18,622 bases of DNA, from positions 1 through 18,622 of the forward strand of contig NZ_JAKKIE010000064.1 of NCBI RefSeq assembly GCF_021742065.1, in the 5' to 3' direction. A program made the translations under genes and the position numbers. This document shows, piece by piece, positions 1 through 6,741 of this stretch; position 1 is the stretch's first letter; the number at the start of each line of letters is the position of its first letter. Source of the DNA: Rhizorhapis sp. SPR117 (lineage in GTDB: Bacteria; Pseudomonadota; Alphaproteobacteria; Sphingomonadales; Sphingomonadaceae). The notes beneath the pieces were generated by a model. The model was not told the origin of the DNA, did no database searches, and saw nothing but the letters and a program-made list of their open reading frames with translations.

Positions 1-203
1 TCGACCGCCATACCCACAGCACAGGCTTCAGCCACAACCCATGAACCTACCGGCATCAGCCGGTCTGTCATTCAGTTAAATCTCGACTCTTTACTCTGCA
101 AAATAGTCATCCAATCGAATATTGACGTCAATAATAAACTTTGTTTTCTTTCATATATTCAAACAAATCGCGCATTTAGGAGTGTAAAGTACTGTCATAA
201 TGC
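1..203. other. Left-edge intergenic stretch, AT-rich
   Basis: No gene can be supported here. Bases 80-180 are clearly AT-richer than the rest of the window. A short hairpin (ACCGGC, loop atca, GCCGGT, positions about 49-64) lies near the edge. On the minus strand an ATG at 69-71 opens a frame that stays open to base 1 (reading MTDRLMPVGS and onward), so the first codons of a gene leaving the window on the left are possible. There is no convincing ribosome binding site, and a plus-strand gene ending at the TAA at 77-79 is equally possible. The left end of the mobile element could lie here or further out. I found no repeat here matching the integrase-side junction. Confidence 0.3.
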
Positions 204-542
204 TTACAGCCCCGAAGGCCGGATGAAGCGTCCGCGCAAAGGCCGGTTCGGCCCGCGCGGCGGCTTTGACGGTGGCTCGGCAGATTTGGGCTTGGGAGCT
301 GGCGGCGCTGCCGGAGCGGAAAGAAATTTCGACCGGAAAGCCAGTCGAGAAAGAAGTGCGCGAAGTCCGCGCCTGCGGCGGTTCTTGCCGTGCGGCTTCT
401 TCCTCGAACCGAGGAAACGCGAAAGTACGCGGCGGAATGTGGGCATGAAGGTCGGCAGCAGCTCGGGCGGATCGTCGGGCACGTCACCGTCCTTGTCCGT
501 CTCGGTTCGGTTGGTGATCGGCGGCAGAGCCGCGTCTTCCAT
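204..542 (-). CDS. Small basic, proline-rich hypothetical protein
   Basis: A 112-residue frame downstream of the relaxase gene, on the same strand. The N-terminal 30 residues are acidic (TETDKDGDVPDDPPE). The rest is strongly basic and proline-rich (KKPHGKNRRRRG near residues 49-60, then APAAPPAPKPKSAEPP), and the protein ends at a TAA at 204-206. No domain is recognised. The same frame stays open upstream through about 50 more codons, past the relaxase stop, and those codons look protein-like (SGSIQGSAFAWLFDIAAL). However, they contain no ATG, GTG or TTG, so the start shown is only the first possible one. It could be a genuine accessory gene, the tail of a longer gene cut off by a mutation, or a non-coding shadow in GC-rich DNA. 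Confidence 0.35.
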   Translation of the reverse strand: MEDAALPPITNRTETDKDGDVPDDPPELLPTFMPTFRRVLSRFLGSRKKPHGKNRRRRGLRALLSRLAFRSKFLSAPAAPPAPKPKSAEPPSKPPRGPNRPLRGRFIRPSGL

Positions 543-691
543 GTGCAGGAAGCGCGATGCGGCGGCGGCTTGCAGCGCCGCGATGTCGAAGAGCCAGGCG
601 AAGGCGCTGCCCTGGATGCTGCCGCTCTTATCCGTGGCAACCTTTTTCTTTTTGGTGCGGCCCGGTTCCGGTTGCAGGAAACGCGAGCCGC

Positions 692-2161
692 TTACTTTGT
701 CCTTCCGGGCGGGCCGTCCGGCCCGCTTCCCTGCCGCCGCGCCTGTTCCTGCATGCGGCGGTCTTCTGCGATCTGCTCCAAGAGCCGTGTCGCGCGCGCG
801 GCGTCCTCCGCGTAGCGTTCGCGCTCGCGCGCGAAGAGCGCCTGCTGTTCGCGGCTTTGCTGCGCATGGCGTTCTTTCAGCTCGTCAAGCTGCTCGGCCC
901 TGTTCTGTGCGAGCAATACTTCCATGTCGGCGCGCTCCCGTTCCTGCCGCGCATACATCTGCCGCCATTCCTTCTTGCGCGCCGCCAGCTTTTCGGCTCC
1001 CCGGCCCGGATTCAGGCGATTTTGCAGCGCCTCGATAAACCCCTCGATGCCGCTACTGGCTTCGCGCTGCGCGCGTTTGAGCCGCTCGCGCTCTGCTGTG
1101 TGCTGGCGGTCGAGACCGGCGAGCTTCGGCGCGTCGTCAAGTTTCAGGACATATTCTGTCTGGCGCAGCTCGGCGGCATGCCATTCGGCCAGCTTGGCCG
1201 CGTCGGCCTGCTCGCGCGCGGCAAGTGCCTCTGCGACGCGCGGATCGAGCGCGGGAGCCTCGGGAATCTCGCGCGGTGCTTCCGGTGCGGCGAGATCTTC
1301 GATGGGCGGCCTCTGCATTTCAATATCGGGGGCGGGAGTTGCGGTCTCCGCACGGGCGCGCTGCGCGGCTTTGGCCTCCGATGCGGTCGGGAGAGCGGCG
1401 CGGTCCACGTCCGCCATGAAGGTACGCACCTCGGCGGCCTTCATTTTAAGCTCGCGGCTGAGGCTGAGTACGGAGCCTTCCGCTGTCACCAGCACGAAGT
1501 CGCGCTTGTCGCCCTGCGCCAGCATATAGCCCGCTTCCTCAAGCGCGGCCTTGAAGGCCGCGCCATTGTCGCTGGCTTCCTTGAGGGCTGCGATCTGCGC
1601 GCGCCGTTCGGCGACGCTGACGCCGCTGCGCTCCGCCTGCTGCCATTCGCCGTGATTGATTTCGGCGCGGGGGAATTCGGGCTGCTTGTTCCGGTCACGC
1701 TTGGCGTGTTTGCCGGGCACGGGTTCGTGCCCGAATGCGAGTTCAAGTTTCTGGCTGGCGCGTTCGTGGGCGAGATAATTGTTGCTATCCGAGCGCATCG
1801 TCATGGTCTCAAGGTCGGTGCGCGCCCAGACGATATGGATGTGCTGGCGGCCTTTCTTTTCATGCAGCACGACGGCACGGGGCTGGCCGTCGAAGCCCAG
1901 CTCGCGCTCCAATACCGCCACGGCCTCGGCCCATTGCTGCGGCGTCATCGTGTAGCGGGCGTCGGGGTCGATATTGACGTGGTAAAGCCCCTTGGTGCCG
2001 CGCGTGCCCTCGGAGAGGGTCTGCCAGTCGCGGAAGGTCGCGGCGAGATCGTCCACGGCGGAGTCTAGCTCCAGAATGTCAACGCGCTCGTTGGTATCGG
2101 CCCGCAGGAGGTGGGCGGCGAGCTGCTGTGGACCGGCGCGTGAACCCCCTTTGATAATCAT
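692..2161 (-). CDS. Relaxase (MobA/VirD2-like, probably MOBP type)
   Basis: The 489-residue protein is the nickase that would start conjugal transfer by cutting oriT and staying bound to the transferred strand. The relaxase domain fills roughly residues 1-150. The metal-binding histidine motif is clear (H107-I-H109-I-V-W112, preceded by VVLHEKKGRQ), and the N-terminal block MIIKGGSRAGPQQLAAHLL is typical of the family in alphaproteobacterial elements. Residues about 290-475 are charged and Glu/Arg/Ala-rich, probably a long coiled coil. The N-terminal block lacks the usual catalytic tyrosine and has H17 in its place. The ATG follows the mobC stop by 9 bases, with GGGGCGG in the gap as a probable ribosome binding site, so the two genes form one transcript. 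The family call is firm; the MOB subclass is inferred from the motif and from the IncP-like nic core near 3085. Confidence 0.9.
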   Translation of the reverse strand: MIIKGGSRAGPQQLAAHLLRADTNERVDILELDSAVDDLAATFRDWQTLSEGTRGTKGLYHVNIDPDARYTMTPQQWAEAVAVLERELGFDGQPRAVVLHEKKGRQHIHIVWARTDLETMTMRSDSNNYLAHERASQKLELAFGHEPVPGKHAKRDRNKQPEFPRAEINHGEWQQAERSGVSVAERRAQIAALKEASDNGAAFKAALEEAGYMLAQGDKRDFVLVTAEGSVLSLSRELKMKAAEVRTFMADVDRAALPTASEAKAAQRARAETATPAPDIEMQRPPIEDLAAPEAPREIPEAPALDPRVAEALAAREQADAAKLAEWHAAELRQTEYVLKLDDAPKLAGLDRQHTAERERLKRAQREASSGIEGFIEALQNRLNPGRGAEKLAARKKEWRQMYARQERERADMEVLLAQNRAEQLDELKERHAQQSREQQALFARERERYAEDAARATRLLEQIAEDRRMQEQARRQGSGPDGPPGRTK

Positions 2162-2170
2162 GACCGCCCC

Positions 2171-2635
2171 TCATGATTCCGGCGGCGGTGGGGGTGATGA
2201 CGGCATGACCGGCGCGGCAGCGTCCGGTTCCTTGCCGAGAGCGTCGTAGATCATACCGCGAATGCGGATGAGATCGGCGAGTGCCTCGCGGATGTCCGGC
2301 AGGACGGTCTGCGCCTCGCCGCCGGTATGCAGGTAGCGGCTGATCTGGTTCAGATTGCTACCGGTTTTGCCGATATGCCCCAGCACCTGACGCAGGACGG
2401 CGGCATCGGCGGGGACGCGCTTTTGTGCGCGGGGTCCGGCGTTGCCGATTGCGGCGGCGCGCAAGAAGGCTGCGGAGGTCATTCCGGCCTTGTCGGCGCG
2501 GGCAAGAAAGACCGCCTTCTCGGCGGGAGACAGGCGGGCATAGAGGGTTTCGGTGCGCTGCCGCTTTTCGGACTTGCGCCGCGCGGATTTGCCGTGATCG
2601 GACTTGTTCGGCTCGGGGCCGGTATCGTCGGTCAA
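2171..2635 (-). CDS. mobC: MobC-like relaxosome accessory protein
   Basis: About 154 residues. The protein begins with a charged, lysine/arginine-rich tail and then has a ribbon-helix-helix-like block (ETLYARLSPAEKAVFLARAD, about residues 30-50). A MobC signature follows near residue 95 (GKTGSNLNQISRYLH). In the family such proteins bind oriT and help the relaxase open the nic region. The start is taken as TTG at 2633-2635 because a near-perfect ribosome binding site, AAAGGAGG at 2641-2648, sits five bases before it. A GTG two codons upstream overlaps that site and is unlikely. The gene is transcribed with the relaxase gene, which begins 9 bases downstream. A long structured leader (2636 to about 3183) precedes it. 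Confidence 0.85.
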   Translation of the reverse strand: MTDDTGPEPNKSDHGKSARRKSEKRQRTETLYARLSPAEKAVFLARADKAGMTSAAFLRAAAIGNAGPRAQKRVPADAAVLRQVLGHIGKTGSNLNQISRYLHTGGEAQTVLPDIREALADLIRIRGMIYDALGKEPDAAAPVMPSSPPPPPES

Positions 2636-2650
2636 GCGCACCTCCTTTCA

Positions 2651-2936
2651 GCCGGTTTTGTCCGGCGGCGGGTCGAGGGGTGTCCCCTCGTCAGGGTGCA
2701 GGGGCATGAAAGCCCCCTGCGCGTCGTCCAGAGCGCGCAAGCTCTGGTCGTGGGTGCCGGGATGCGAAAATCTCCGGCGAGTGGTCAAGGGCGCGATAGC
2801 CCTTGTCAGGGTTCCAAGGGGCGCGAAGGCTCCTTGGCGGGGCTCTTTCCATGCCGCGCTCGCGCGGGTGGCAAAGCCCCGGTCAGGGTTTTCAGGGGCA
2901 GGAACGCCCCTGAATGGTGTCGAGAGGCAAAGCCTC
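2651..2936. repeat. Array of degenerate stem-loops in the mobC leader
   Basis: At least six hairpins with 7-9 bp stems follow one another, plus several weaker ones. They are CGAGGGG/CCCCTCG (2674-2690), GCAGGGG/CCCCTGC (2698-2720), CCAGAGC/GCTCTGG (2728-2747), CAAGGGC/GCCCTTG (2786-2805), CCAAGG/CCTTGG extended by GC and a G-T pair (2814-2837), and TTCAGGGGC/GCCCCTGAA (2891-2914). Four have six-base loops: gcgcaa, gcgata, gcgaag and aggaac. Short linkers TCAGGGT recur at 2691, 2806 and 2883. Stem sequences differ while pairing is kept, which means the structure rather than the sequence is preserved. A weaker compound hairpin (GGGGCT with AAAGCCCC) spans 2839-2880. Most of the array lies in a minus-strand open frame of 193 codons, which I treat as spurious. 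Confidence 0.6.
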
Positions 2937-3029
2937 CGGACGGGTCCACGGGCAGTCAAGGTCCTGGTCGGGAGGGATGCAACGGGAGGGCGAAGCGCCA
3001 CCCTTGCCAAGCCTAGCCCCTTTGGGGGC

Positions 3030-3111
3030 GGGTGCGGACGGTCAGTCCGCACATGGCTTGCACGCTCTCCTAAGCCATATCTCAGGATAGCACAGGACGT
3101 GCGGGAGCGTG
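3030..3111 (-). other. Candidate origin of transfer (oriT)
   Basis: This lies between the coupling-protein gene and mobC, where an oriT is expected. Three inverted repeats nest here: GTGCGGAC/GTCCGCAC with a 5-base loop (3032-3052), ATGGCTT/AAGCCAT (3053-3059 and 3072-3078), and CACGCTC/GAGCGTG (3061-3067 and 3105-3111). Inside the last repeat the minus strand reads GTGCTATCCTGAG, and TATCCTGA at 3089-3082 matches the known IncP/MOBP nic core YATCCTG. Cleavage would fall after that G, near 3083. The exact nic site and the transfer direction are inferred, not shown. Confidence 0.5.
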
Positions 3112-3190
3112 GGGTAGGAATGTATGCGGTGGCACGACTGCCGTTCTGTCCGCATGCCGCAGCGACTCGCAAGAGCGCCGCAACGCTCGC

Positions 3191-3199
3191 ATTATAGCA
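3191..3199 (-). promoter_or_regulatory. Extended -10 promoter for mobC-relaxase
   Basis: The minus strand reads TGCTATAAT, a perfect extended -10 element. The hexamer at the expected -35 distance (CGCCGC) is poor, which extended -10 promoters tolerate. Transcription would start near 3183, immediately downstream of the coupling-protein stop, and would run through the candidate oriT and the stem-loop array before reaching mobC about 550 bases later. No other good promoter for mobC was seen. The motif shares GTGCTAT with the candidate nic region, so one of the two assignments could be coincidental. Confidence 0.4.
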
Positions 3200-3225
3200 C
3201 AAGACGCGCGTGTGCGGCGAAGGTT

Positions 3226-5529
3226 TCACGGCGCGCGCTCCGTCAATACGTCGCGCGCTTCGTTCAAAAGCTGCGCGATGCCGTTGGAGCCGCCCGTGTC
3301 CGGATGCAGCTTCTTGATGAGCCGCCTGTGCGCGGCGATGATCTCCGCAGGGGTCGCCCCTTCGGTAAGGTCGAGGATCGACAGCGCCCGCTTTCGGCTC
3401 ATGGGGCCGGAGGCGGCCTTGGGCGGGTCGGCCTTGCTCTGGCCGTCCTGCCTCGCACCGTCGCCCTGTTTGTTGCCGCGCACAAAATACGGGTTGTCAT
3501 CCCAAGCCAGCGGCGGTTCCCAATAGAGCTTCGGATAGGTCGCGGCGAGACTGGCGAAGGCTTGCGGTATCTGCCAGTAATCGACGGGGCGGACGTAGTG
3601 CGGGCGGCCTTCGGGGTTGAGAACAATCGCCACATCGCGGCCAAGCGACAGCACCTCGTCGGGCATCAAGAGCGGCCTGCCGGTCTCGCCGTAATTGACG
3701 CTCTCGCCCTTGCCCGCGCCGCCCGGCCCCTCGTTCTGGTTCTCGCCCCGCCCGACGGTGCGCACGGTCTGCTTGCCGAGCGTGTCGGAGAGGTACTTCG
3801 CAGACTCAAGGTCGTTGACGTTGCAGAACCATTTATAGGCGCAGTTGGATAGGATCGTGCCCGCCGCCGCGCCGTAGATGTCCTTGAGCTGATCGAGCCC
3901 CTGCACGATCAGGGTAAAGTCGATGCCGTAGCCCGACATGGTGGCGATATCGCGCGGCATGTCCTCGATCCGGCCCAGCGCCGGAAACTCGTCCATCAAG
4001 ATCATGCAGCGGTGCGGCGGGCGTCCTTCAAGCGGATGGCGCTTGAAGGTGTGCATGGCCGCCGTGGTCATCAGCCGGAGCCAGGTGCGCTGCGTGTCGA
4101 TGCGGTCGGGCGGGATCACGAGATAGACGGTCACCGGATCGCGGATCAGGTCGGCCATGTCGAACGAGGACGTGGCCGTCGCGGCCTTCACCTGCGGGTC
4201 GGAGAGGAACTTCGTGTTCTCCGACAGATTGGACATGATCCCGCTGTAGGTCTCCTGCGCCAAATCCAGATAGGGGCTGACCATTTCGCGGATCGCGCCG
4301 CCGAAGGCGCTCGATGCAGCCATCTTCACCAAAAACCCTTCGGTGAAATCCTTGCGGCTCAGGCTCACGATCTCGCGGGCGCGGGCGAGCGTCTTTTGCT
4401 CGCCCGGCTGGTCGGTGATCCATAGCAGCACGGCGGCCAGCACGTTCGCCGCGCTGCCCTGCCAATAGCGGTCTTTGTCGGCGGGACTGGCAGGACAGAC
4501 CGCCCCGGCCAGCGCCTGCGCGACGGCAACGGCGTTCGGATCATCCCGCACCAGCACGTCGAGCGGGTTGAAGGTGGCGGGCGCAAGGCCGCGCGCCTTG
4601 AACGTGGCCGCAAGCTCGCCCCACGGATTGATGACATGCACCGCCTGCGCGAGAAGTCCCGCGCGGACGCGGGCGGTGACCGCCGCGTTCTCGCCCTTTG
4701 GGTCGATGACGATGGCGGAGCCCGCGTAGCGCAGCAGCGTCGGCACGATGACGCGGGTGCCTTTGCCGGTGCGGGTGCGAGCCACGATCAAGGTGTGATG
4801 CTCGGGCGTCGAGAGCACCGGCGCGCCCGGCTGCTCGGCGAGCGGCACCTTGTCCAGCTCCGGCGCGCTGCTCTTGCCGAAGAACACGCCTTTGAGGGCG
4901 TAATGGATATTCGGCATCAGCGGGCGCATTTCGGCGTAGCTGGCCGTGCCGTAATTATCCGAGAGCGGCGGCAAGTCCTTGGGCGGCGCAGCCTTGCCAA
5001 ACCGGAACAAGAGCCATAGCGGTATCGCGATCACGGCGATCAGAAGGATCGTCGAGAGGATGCCGCCAAGGCCGGTCAGCAGATTCGAGAACAGATAGGA
5101 GGCGGTTTCGCGGAACTCGTCCATGCGCGAAGGCCCTGGCGGTGGCGGCGGGGCGTTCTGCGCATACTTCTCCCGCTCGGCGAGGTGGCGCGGCGCGGCC
5201 AGCGCCTCGGCGCGCGCGGCGAGACGGGCGTCGCCGTCCCGCGCGCGTCCGCGCCATTTCGCGCGCAAGGCTTCGATCTCACGGTCGATCTCGGCGCTGC
5301 GCGCCCGCCGCTCGGGTTCGCTGAGCGGCGTGTTCTGCCCGAGAAACACATTGCGTTTCTCGACCAGAAGATCGGCCAGCCGGTCGGCGTCGCGCTCCAA
5401 CTCCGACGCTTGCGCCGCTACTTGCGGCGGCGCTGGGTTGGGCTCCGCCGCTGCGGGAACCGCGAAGGCCAGAAACAAACCCAGCAGCACGACAAGCGCA
5501 TGAAAGCGAGGTCGTGCCGCCCGGCGCAT
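3226..5529 (-). CDS. VirD4/TraG-type coupling protein with C-terminal J domain
   Basis: The 767-residue protein is an inner-membrane ATPase that links the relaxase-DNA complex to a type IV secretion channel. It has an N-terminal hydrophobic segment (about 9-28, ending AVPAAAEP, which could be a signal anchor or a signal peptide). A charged, probably periplasmic stretch follows (40-125), then a second membrane helix (about 151-177). The ATPase domain carries Walker A RTRTGKGT (251-258), the strand AIVIDPKGE (about 272-280) and Walker B MILMDE (509-514). After a low-complexity linker the last 50 residues form a DnaJ-like domain (LSILDLTEGATPAEII with HPD at 742-744). The J domain is not part of ordinary VirD4 proteins. 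The start is the ATG at 5529 because it overlaps the TGA of the upstream gene by one base; an upstream in-frame start at 5628 would lie inside that gene. Confidence 0.92.
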   Translation of the reverse strand: MRRAARPRFHALVVLLGLFLAFAVPAAAEPNPAPPQVAAQASELERDADRLADLLVEKRNVFLGQNTPLSEPERRARSAEIDREIEALRAKWRGRARDGDARLAARAEALAAPRHLAEREKYAQNAPPPPPGPSRMDEFRETASYLFSNLLTGLGGILSTILLIAVIAIPLWLLFRFGKAAPPKDLPPLSDNYGTASYAEMRPLMPNIHYALKGVFFGKSSAPELDKVPLAEQPGAPVLSTPEHHTLIVARTRTGKGTRVIVPTLLRYAGSAIVIDPKGENAAVTARVRAGLLAQAVHVINPWGELAATFKARGLAPATFNPLDVLVRDDPNAVAVAQALAGAVCPASPADKDRYWQGSAANVLAAVLLWITDQPGEQKTLARAREIVSLSRKDFTEGFLVKMAASSAFGGAIREMVSPYLDLAQETYSGIMSNLSENTKFLSDPQVKAATATSSFDMADLIRDPVTVYLVIPPDRIDTQRTWLRLMTTAAMHTFKRHPLEGRPPHRCMILMDEFPALGRIEDMPRDIATMSGYGIDFTLIVQGLDQLKDIYGAAAGTILSNCAYKWFCNVNDLESAKYLSDTLGKQTVRTVGRGENQNEGPGGAGKGESVNYGETGRPLLMPDEVLSLGRDVAIVLNPEGRPHYVRPVDYWQIPQAFASLAATYPKLYWEPPLAWDDNPYFVRGNKQGDGARQDGQSKADPPKAASGPMSRKRALSILDLTEGATPAEIIAAHRRLIKKLHPDTGGSNGIAQLLNEARDVLTERAP

Positions 5530-6014
5530 CAGAAAGGCCCTTCCTCGGCCTGCGGCGGCGTGGGCTCCGCCGTGCCCGTGGGCACGGCCAGCTCCGGCGC
5601 GCCTTCCGCCGCGCAAAGCGCGTTCCATACCGCCGCAAAATGCGGGTGGCCGGTCGGATCAGTAACAAGCCTGTGCAACAGGTGTTCAAGATAATTGCTG
5701 ACGATCTGGCTCACGGCGCGCTCCGGCGGTGCGGGCACGCGGCCTGCAATGGCGGCGTCCAGCGTCTCGATATGCGCCAGCAGCCGGAGCAAGCCCGGCT
5801 GCACCGCCACCGTCACCGGCACGGGATCGTCCGCGTCGTTCATCGCGGCGTCGAGCGCGCGCGTCAGCGCGGCTACATCCGGATGCGCGGCGAACAAGGC
5901 GCGAAAATGAGCCAGCTTGGGATGCGGCGCGGGATCGGGCGTGTCGCCTTCCCCAAGTTCCCAAGCCGCCAGTGCGGCATCGTCGGCGTCCTCTTCGGGT
6001 TTGTCGTTCGCCAT
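5529..6014 (-). CDS. Hypothetical protein coupled to the coupling-protein gene
   Basis: About 161 residues, acidic and alanine-rich, with no membrane segment. I do not recognise the family. The middle is probably helical (FRALFAAHPDVAALTRALDA, then LLRLLAHIETLDAAI and ERAVSQIVSNYLEHLLHRLV), and both ends are low in complexity. The ATG at 6012-6014 (MANDKPEE) is chosen because GGGGGC lies a few bases upstream; in-frame starts at 6044 (ATG) and 6071 (TTG) are weaker. Its TGA overlaps the ATG of the coupling-protein gene, so translation is probably coupled. A role in substrate delivery to the coupling protein is a guess from position alone. Confidence 0.65.
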   Translation of the reverse strand: MANDKPEEDADDAALAAWELGEGDTPDPAPHPKLAHFRALFAAHPDVAALTRALDAAMNDADDPVPVTVAVQPGLLRLLAHIETLDAAIAGRVPAPPERAVSQIVSNYLEHLLHRLVTDPTGHPHFAAVWNALCAAEGAPELAVPTGTAEPTPPQAEEGPF

Positions 6015-6139
6015 GGGAGCCCCCAATAGATCAGGCACGGTCATGTCCGTGACTGACGGTAAATCTTGCAAAGGCCAATCTCAATGATCGGGCTTTGCTC
6101 TGCATCCCCAGCCAAGCTTTACGGGAATTGGATATATAC

Positions 6140-6165
6140 TTGTGCGAAAACGCATTTCCGCACAA
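6140..6165. promoter_or_regulatory. Inverted repeat in the divergent intergenic region
   Basis: TTGTGCG (6140-6146) and CGCACAA (6159-6165) form a perfect 7 bp inverted repeat around a 12-base centre, with a smaller TGCG-aaaa-CGCA hairpin nested in it. TATACT at 6135-6140 is a good -10 hexamer, but no -35 hexamer is visible at the right distance. It lies between the minus-strand mobilisation operon and the plus-strand gene that follows, so it could be an operator for either. It could also be a coincidental hairpin. Confidence 0.3.
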
Positions 6166-6172
6166 TCTTAAG

Positions 6173-6622
6173 GTGAGTGGCGCGCGTCAGAATCTACGAA
6201 CCGGACGCGTGCATATTTTCGTTGCGCACGAGCGCGCCGCAGCAAGGCGCGTACGGATCGGGGGAGACGTGAAATGGCTGTCATGCGGCACTGAATTTAT
6301 CGTGGCGGACGTGATTCGCTGGCGCGAGCCGATCTGGAAGCCGCAGCCGCGTTCCTCGAAGAAGAAGCCCACGATGATCGGCCAGCGCGCCGTCACGGGG
6401 CAAGTCCTCAAGATCGACCGCAACGGATGGGCGCATATCCAGGTCGCCGCCTGCACGGTCGAGCCGTCGCCACGTTCATGGTATCCCGTGCATCCCCTGA
6501 AAATCGGCGAGACGATCCGGCGGCGGCGCAGCAAGATCGGACAGGGAAAGGTAGATCGTCTGCTTTGGAGCGACGAAACCGCCCGCGCCGCCATTGTCGG
6601 CTCGCGGTTCTTGAAGTCGTAG
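6173..6622 (+). CDS. Hypothetical protein, unknown family
   Basis: About 149 residues from the GTG at 6173. The protein is basic, soluble and without recognised domains. Visible blocks are RVRIGGDVKWLSCGTEFIVA, QVLKIDRNGWAHIQVAA and SWYPVHPLKIGETIRRRR, suggestive of small beta-rich units. The start is uncertain. The frame is open back to a TTG at 6095, but the extra 26 codons contain ATA and TTA codons and a -10-like element plus inverted repeat, so they look non-coding. A 30-codon frame beginning with ATG at 6084 ends with a TGA at 6174-6176 that overlaps the GTG, which would allow translational coupling. The gene diverges from the mobilisation operon and precedes the cargo operon, and could belong to either. 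Confidence 0.5.
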   Translation: MSGARQNLRTGRVHIFVAHERAAARRVRIGGDVKWLSCGTEFIVADVIRWREPIWKPQPRSSKKKPTMIGQRAVTGQVLKIDRNGWAHIQVAACTVEPSPRSWYPVHPLKIGETIRRRRSKIGQGKVDRLLWSDETARAAIVGSRFLKS

Positions 6623-6662
6623 CAGCAAGCGGGGGCGCGGCTATGGTCGGCGCAAAGGTATT

Positions 6663-6705
6663 CTGTAAAGTGTCACTTTACAGGCAACGGCGCATTTTGT
6701 AGGAT
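6663..6705 (+). promoter_or_regulatory. Promoter with 21 bp palindromic operator
   Basis: Half-sites CTGTAAAGTG (6663-6672) and CACTTTACAG (6674-6683) form a perfect palindrome around a single central T. Its right arm contains TTTACA (6677-6682), a good -35 hexamer, followed after 17 bases by TAGGAT (6700-6705) as a -10. Transcription would start near 6712, about 30 bases before the HigA-like gene. A regulator bound to the palindrome would block the -35, which fits autoregulation by the HigA-like protein, as known for HigBA modules and for restriction-modification control proteins. The binding partner is inferred. Confidence 0.65.
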
Positions 6706-6741
6706 CGCGCGGGTTGGGCACTGTCCGTGCGGAAGGCTGCA

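Noticed and set aside
557..2068. 503-codon plus-strand frame opposite the relaxase
   Set aside because: It is antisense to a clear relaxase with conserved HxHxxW motif; long antisense frames are common in GC-rich DNA.
2651..2936. CRISPR array
   Set aside because: The repeats are hairpins with differing stems, with no constant direct repeat of 25-40 bases and no evenly sized spacers.
2648..3229. 193-codon minus-strand frame across the leader region
   Set aside because: It covers the oriT-like repeats and most of the stem-loop array, has a low-complexity Arg/Pro/Thr-rich translation, lacks a ribosome binding site and would begin upstream of the predicted transcript start.
6684..6741. HigB toxin gene before the HigA-like gene
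   Set aside because: Only about 60 bases are available and no frame resembles a RelE/HigB protein or its usual C-terminal end.
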